From: Gammaproteobacteria bacterium
GTDB taxonomy: Bacteria; Pseudomonadota; Gammaproteobacteria; Steroidobacterales; Steroidobacteraceae
Direction: 5' to 3'
Assembly: GCA_025350345.1 (NCBI GenBank)
Contig: JANXYA010000227.1
Location: forward strand, 1-9,623
DNA length: 9,623 nucleotides
The position numbers and the translations under genes were made by a program. Of the stretch, positions 6,089 through 9,623 are shown piece by piece (the first letter of the stretch is position 1; each line of letters starts with the position of its first letter). A model generated the notes under the pieces. The model saw only the letters and a program-made list of their open reading frames with translations, did not search any database and was not told where the DNA came from.

Positions 6089-9000
6089 CGCCCAGAGCCG
6101 GTGGCCGCCACCGCGGCGCGGCGGCGCGCCACCAGGGGTGCGATGGCATCGATGAGCTGGCTTTCCTGGTACGGCTTGCCCAGATAGTCATCGACGCCCA
6201 GTTCGATCGCGCGCGCGCGGTGCTTCTCGCCCACGCGCGAGGTGATCATGATGATCGGCACGTCGCGCAGGCGCGGATCGGCGCGCACCTGCGCCGCGAC
6301 CTCGTAGCCATCCATGCGCGGCATCTCGATGTCGAGCAGGATGATGTCGGGCACGTTTTCAGCGAGCAGCGCCACCGCGTCCATGCCATCGCGCGCGGTC
6401 ATGACCCGCATCCCGTTGCGCTCCAGGAGCCGCTGCGTGACACGGCGCACGGTGATGGAATCGTCCACCACCAGCGCGAAGATGCGCCGGTCGCCCCGTT
6501 CACGGAGCGGCATGGCGCGCGCGCGCCATTCACCGCGCACCAGCGCCGCGATGTCGAGGATGATGACGACGCGCCCGTCGCTGAGAATGGTCGCACCGGA
6601 AATGCCGCGAATCGAGGCGATCTGCGGCCCCACCGGCTTGACGACGATCTCGCGGCTGCCAATCAGCTCGTCCGCAACCAGGCCCGTGGAATGCTCACCG
6701 GCGCGCACCAGCACCACCGGGATCGCCGCGTCGGTCTCGGGGAGCGGCGAGGCTTCCATGCCTACGTACAGGGCGAGGGGCTGCAGGCGATAGCGGTGCT
6801 CGCCGTAGCTGAAGGTGGCGCTCTCGCTGCGCAGGTGCGCGGCCACTTCATCGCGCGGCAGCCGCACCACGCCCTCGATGGTCGGCAGCGGCAGCGCGTA
6901 GTACTCATCGCCCGTGCGCACCACCAGCGCGTGGCTCACCGCCAGCGTCAGCGGCAGGCGAATCGTGAAATGCGTGCCCTTGCCGGGTGCGCTCTCCATG
7001 TGCAGCGCGCCGCCGAGCTTGCGGATCTCGGTCGCCACCACGTCCATGCCGACGCCGCGACCGGCCTGCTGCGTGAGCGCGCCGGCCGTGGAAAAGCCCG
7101 GCTCGAGCACCAGCTGCATCACGTCATCGTCCGAAAGCATCTGGTCGGGGCGGATCAGCCCCAGCGCCAGGCCCTTGCTGCGGATCGCCGCCAAGTCCAT
7201 GCCCGCGCCATCATCGCTCACCTCGACGATGACCTCGGCGCCCTCGCGCTGCAGGCGCAGCTGGATGTGCCCGCTCTCCGGCTTGCCGCGCTCGCGCCGC
7301 TCGGCGGGGGATTCGATGCCGTGCACGACGGCGTTGCGCAGCAGATGCTCGAAGGGCGGCAGCATGCGCTCGAGCACCTGGCGATCGAGTTCGCCGGCGG
7401 CGCCCTCGACCACGAGCTCCGCCTGCCTGGAGGTATCCGCGGCTGCCTGACGTACGATGCGCGCCAGGCGCTGGACGTGGCGCTGGAAGGACACCATGCG
7501 CGTGCGCATCAGCCCGTTCTGCAGCTCCGTGACGGTGCGCGACTGCTGCTGCAGCTGGTTCTGCGCCTCGGCGACCAGGCTCTCGATGAGCTGCTGGAGG
7601 CTCGCGACGTCGTTCGCCGACTCGGCCAGCGCGCGCGAGTACTGCTGGATCGAGGAATAACGGTCCAGTTCCAGGGGGTCGAAGTCCTGGCGATGACCCG
7701 GCTCCTGGTCGTGACGGTGCAGGACCTGCGCTTCGGTCTCGATCTCGAGCTTGCGCAACTGTTCCTTGAGGCGCGTGACCGTGCGCGAGAGTTCCGCCAG
7801 GTTGAATTCCACCGAGCCGAGCTGCTGCTCGAGTCGCGAGCGCGCGATGCTCACCTCACCGGCATGATTGAGCAGCTGGTCGAGCAGGTCGGCACTGACC
7901 CTCGCCATCTCGCCGCGCTCGGCGCCGGCGACCGGTTCCCGGCCCGGCGGGACCGGCGGCGGCGCAGCCAGCGGTTCGGGCGCGAGGGCTTGCGCAGCCG
8001 CGACAGTCGGAGCCGCGGGCGGCGGGAACAGGGGCGCCGGGGCGGATATGGCCGCGGGCGCGGCCATGGTCGCGGGCGGCCCTAGCGTCGGCAGGAGCGC
8101 TGGTACGGGCGCCGGCGCTTCGCCGCGCGCCGCGGCCTGCAGGCGCGAGATCAGGGCGGTGGCCGGCGTGGCGGCGCGGCCGCTGGCGACCTGCTCGCGC
8201 ATCCGCGCCAGCTCATCGATGGCTTCCTGGGCCACGGCGCGCGCGCGCTCATCGCCCGCGGCGGTGCCGAGCCCGATCTTCATGATCAGGCTCTCGAGTT
8301 CATGCGACAGATCGCCCAGGGCCGTGACGCCGGCCATGCGTGCGCCGCCCTTGAAGGTGTGCAAGGCACGCTTGAGCGCCGCCGGGTACTCACTGACGGT
8401 GGGCGCGGCGTTCCAGGCCTGCAGGGCCAGTTGGGAGGCCTCGAGCAGCTCGCTCGCTTCTTCACAGAAAATGGCGGCTACTTCCGGATCGAAGTCGACG
8501 GCCGGGGGCGGCTGCGGGGCGCCCGCGGCGCTCGCCGCCGCCACCGTTCCGCCCTGCGATGACATGTGGTCATGGAGGGCGGAGATGGAATGGATGCCGG
8601 TGCGTTCGTCCTGCTCGGCCGCCTCGGCGATGCGCCGGTCCAACTCCAACTCCGCGCGCGCGATGCGTGCGCGCAGCACATCATGCACGACGAAATAACC
8701 GGTGTTCTCGTCGAGCTGCCCCGCCACGGCCTCCATCGCACCCATGCAATCGCCGAGCAGCAGCAGGTCGGAATCATCGAGCCCGACACCGTTGTCGAAG
8801 GACTTGCGCAACCAGTGATCCAGGGGCTCGGCAAGCCGGACGCCGTGGCGCGCCTCGGCCATCTTGGAGCTGCCGGACAGCGTGTGGCAGGCGCGGTAGA
8901 CCTCTTCCGGCAGTACATGCGGCGAGGCGTGTGGCTGCTCGCGCTTCAGCCATTGCCGTACGGCGGCGACGTGACTTGAAGTCTCGCGCGCGTAGATGTC

Positions 9001-9623
9001 GCGCAGCACACCATCACCGCCTGGAGCCAGCCCTGCAGCTGCCGCCTCGACGGCAGCACCGGCGCGGCCCGGCGCCGGAATCGCCGCCGCCGCGATCGCG
9101 GCGGCCTGCTCCGGCGTCAAGCGCTCGGTGGCCGCCCAGCCCTCGGCGGCGGTGGGAGGCACCGTGTCGTCCGCCGCAGCCGCGGCGATCGCTGCGACTG
9201 CGGAGGGCTCGCTGGGCAGCGCTGAGGCATCCCGGCCCGCCGCGAGCGCGTGGGCGCGCGCCACCAGCTGCGTCGTGTCCGTGCACCGTTCAGGCGCCGC
9301 CTTCAGTTCCGCCACCAGCTGCGGCAAGAGCGCAACGGCGGCACGGAGCGTTTCCAGAATCTCCGGTGATCGCGCCAGCGTGCCTTCGATCAGCCGGTTG
9401 ACCAGATTCTCCATGGCCCAGGCAAATTCGCTGAGATCGCGGACGCCCACCATGCGGCCGCTCCCCTTGAGCATATGAAAGGAGCGGCGCACGGCGATCA
9501 GGGCCTCGCTCTGCATCGGGTTCTGGTCCCACACGGGATATTGCGCGCGAATCTTGGTGGTCTCTTCCTGCGCCTCCTCGGCGAACAGATCCAGCAGTTC
9601 CGGATCGCTCGCCGCTGCGCTCT
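6085..9623 (-). CDS. chpA: ChpA/PilL-type hybrid chemosensory histidine kinase (5' end outside window)
   Basis: The C-terminal 1178 residues are visible. The frame stays open to base 9623, reading DPELLDLFAEEA before YPVWDQNP, so the GTG at 9534 is internal. Three Hpt domains appear, with phospho-accepting His codons at 9477-9475 (FHMLKG), 8886-8884 (CHTLSG) and 8361-8359 (LHTFKG). A Pro/Ala-rich linker (about 8125-7925) follows, then a CheA-type dimerisation region (about 7910-7480) and an ATPase domain with RNAVVHGIE (N box, Asn at 7335-7333), DDGAGMD and GRGVGMDVV. A CheW domain (about 6937-6510) and a receiver come last. Receiver residues are Asp-Asp at 6465-6460, phospho-Asp at 6333-6331 and Lys at 6177-6175, with CheY-like spacing. 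Homologues of this architecture control type IV pilus extension, twitching and, in Pseudomonas, cAMP signalling. Full family members often exceed 2000 residues with more Hpt domains, so much may lie to the right. No transmembrane segment is seen; it is presumably cytoplasmic at a pole. Confidence 0.92.
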   Translation of the reverse strand, partial: SAAASDPELLDLFAEEAQEETTKIRAQYPVWDQNPMQSEALIAVRRSFHMLKGSGRMVGVRDLSEFAWAMENLVNRLIEGTLARSPEILETLRAAVALLPQLVAELKAAPERCTDTTQLVARAHALAAGRDASALPSEPSAVAAIAAAAADDTVPPTAAEGWAATERLTPEQAAAIAAAAIPAPGRAGAAVEAAAAGLAPGGDGVLRDIYARETSSHVAAVRQWLKREQPHASPHVLPEEVYRACHTLSGSSKMAEARHGVRLAEPLDHWLRKSFDNGVGLDDSDLLLLGDCMGAMEAVAGQLDENTGYFVVHDVLRARIARAELELDRRIAEAAEQDERTGIHSISALHDHMSSQGGTVAAASAAGAPQPPPAVDFDPEVAAIFCEEASELLEASQLALQAWNAAPTVSEYPAALKRALHTFKGGARMAGVTALGDLSHELESLIMKIGLGTAAGDERARAVAQEAIDELARMREQVASGRAATPATALISRLQAAARGEAPAPVPALLPTLGPPATMAAPAAISAPAPLFPPPAAPTVAAAQALAPEPLAAPPPVPPGREPVAGAERGEMARVSADLLDQLLNHAGEVSIARSRLEQQLGSVEFNLAELSRTVTRLKEQLRKLEIETEAQVLHRHDQEPGHRQDFDPLELDRYSSIQQYSRALAESANDVASLQQLIESLVAEAQNQLQQQSRTVTELQNGLMRTRMVSFQRHVQRLARIVRQAAADTSRQAELVVEGAAGELDRQVLERMLPPFEHLLRNAVVHGIESPAERRERGKPESGHIQLRLQREGAEVIVEVSDDGAGMDLAAIRSKGLALGLIRPDQMLSDDDVMQLVLEPGFSTAGALTQQAGRGVGMDVVATEIRKLGGALHMESAPGKGTHFTIRLPLTLAVSHALVVRTGDEYYALPLPTIEGVVRLPRDEVAAHLRSESATFSYGEHRYRLQPLALYVGMEASPLPETDAAIPVVLVRAGEHSTGLVADELIGSREIVVKPVGPQIASIRGISGATILSDGRVVIILDIAALVRGEWRARAMPLRERGDRRIFALVVDDSITVRRVTQRLLERNGMRVMTARDGMDAVALLAENVPDIILLDIEMPRMDGYEVAAQVRADPRLRDVPIIMITSRVGEKHRARAIELGVDDYLGKPYQESQLIDAIAPLVARRRAAVAATGSGR

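Noticed and set aside
6034..8085. 683-codon plus-strand open frame antisense to chpA
   Set aside because: The opposite strand encodes recognisable kinase, CheW and receiver motifs. The antisense product is rich in Arg, His, Asp and Ala with no recognisable domain, as expected for a shadow frame in GC-rich DNA.
9532..9534. GTG as the true start of the chpA-type kinase
   Set aside because: The frame continues to the window edge with family-typical sequence (DPELLDLFAEEA) and the GTG falls inside the first visible Hpt domain.
1..9623. Mobile element, CRISPR array, toxin-antitoxin or defence system
   Set aside because: No transposase, integrase, direct-repeat array or defence-type domain was seen. 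Every long stretch is explained by conserved housekeeping, vitamin or chemosensory genes.

Overview
The window is GC-rich throughout, with G or C in most third codon positions. It reads as an ordinary chromosomal stretch of a high-GC gammaproteobacterium. The placement rests on the Chp/Pil-type chemosensory genes beside rsmE and bioA, a neighbourhood I recall from Pseudomonas. The exact lineage cannot be fixed from the sequence. I see no insertion sequence, phage gene, CRISPR array, tRNA or rRNA.

Layout. Positions 1-71 hold nothing I can identify. A sigma70-like promoter (72-100) precedes a cobalamin riboswitch (aptamer about 112-340, expression platform to 434). The riboswitch leads into btuB, a TonB-dependent outer-membrane B12 receptor starting at TTG 432, and a PduO-type ATP:cob(I)alamin adenosyltransferase gene 9 bp downstream. 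Together these form a B12 salvage unit: import, then conversion to adenosylcobalamin, with the first gene controlled by the vitamin. Convergent to it on the minus strand is ampD (peptidoglycan recycling amidase). Its start lies 17 bp from the divergent start of bioA (biotin synthesis). bioA is followed by rsmE (16S rRNA m3U1498 methyltransferase). Convergent to rsmE is the end of a chemosensory operon on the minus strand: a large ChpA/PilL-type hybrid histidine kinase, cut by the right window edge, whose stop overlaps the start of a CheW-like adaptor (chpC-like).

No unknown system stands out. The most rewarding part is the btuB leader. There the Shine-Dalgarno sequence can be locked in a long imperfect hairpin, and the upstream strand of that hairpin can instead pair with the P13-like arm of the aptamer. 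This gives two mutually exclusive folds and so a concrete model for translational control. Secondary points are a hairpin insertion in the aptamer, a 14-bp two-part inverted repeat at the start of bioA, the missing terminal aromatic residue in BtuB, and small motif deviations in RsmE and one Hpt domain. Pairings were found by eye without energy calculation.
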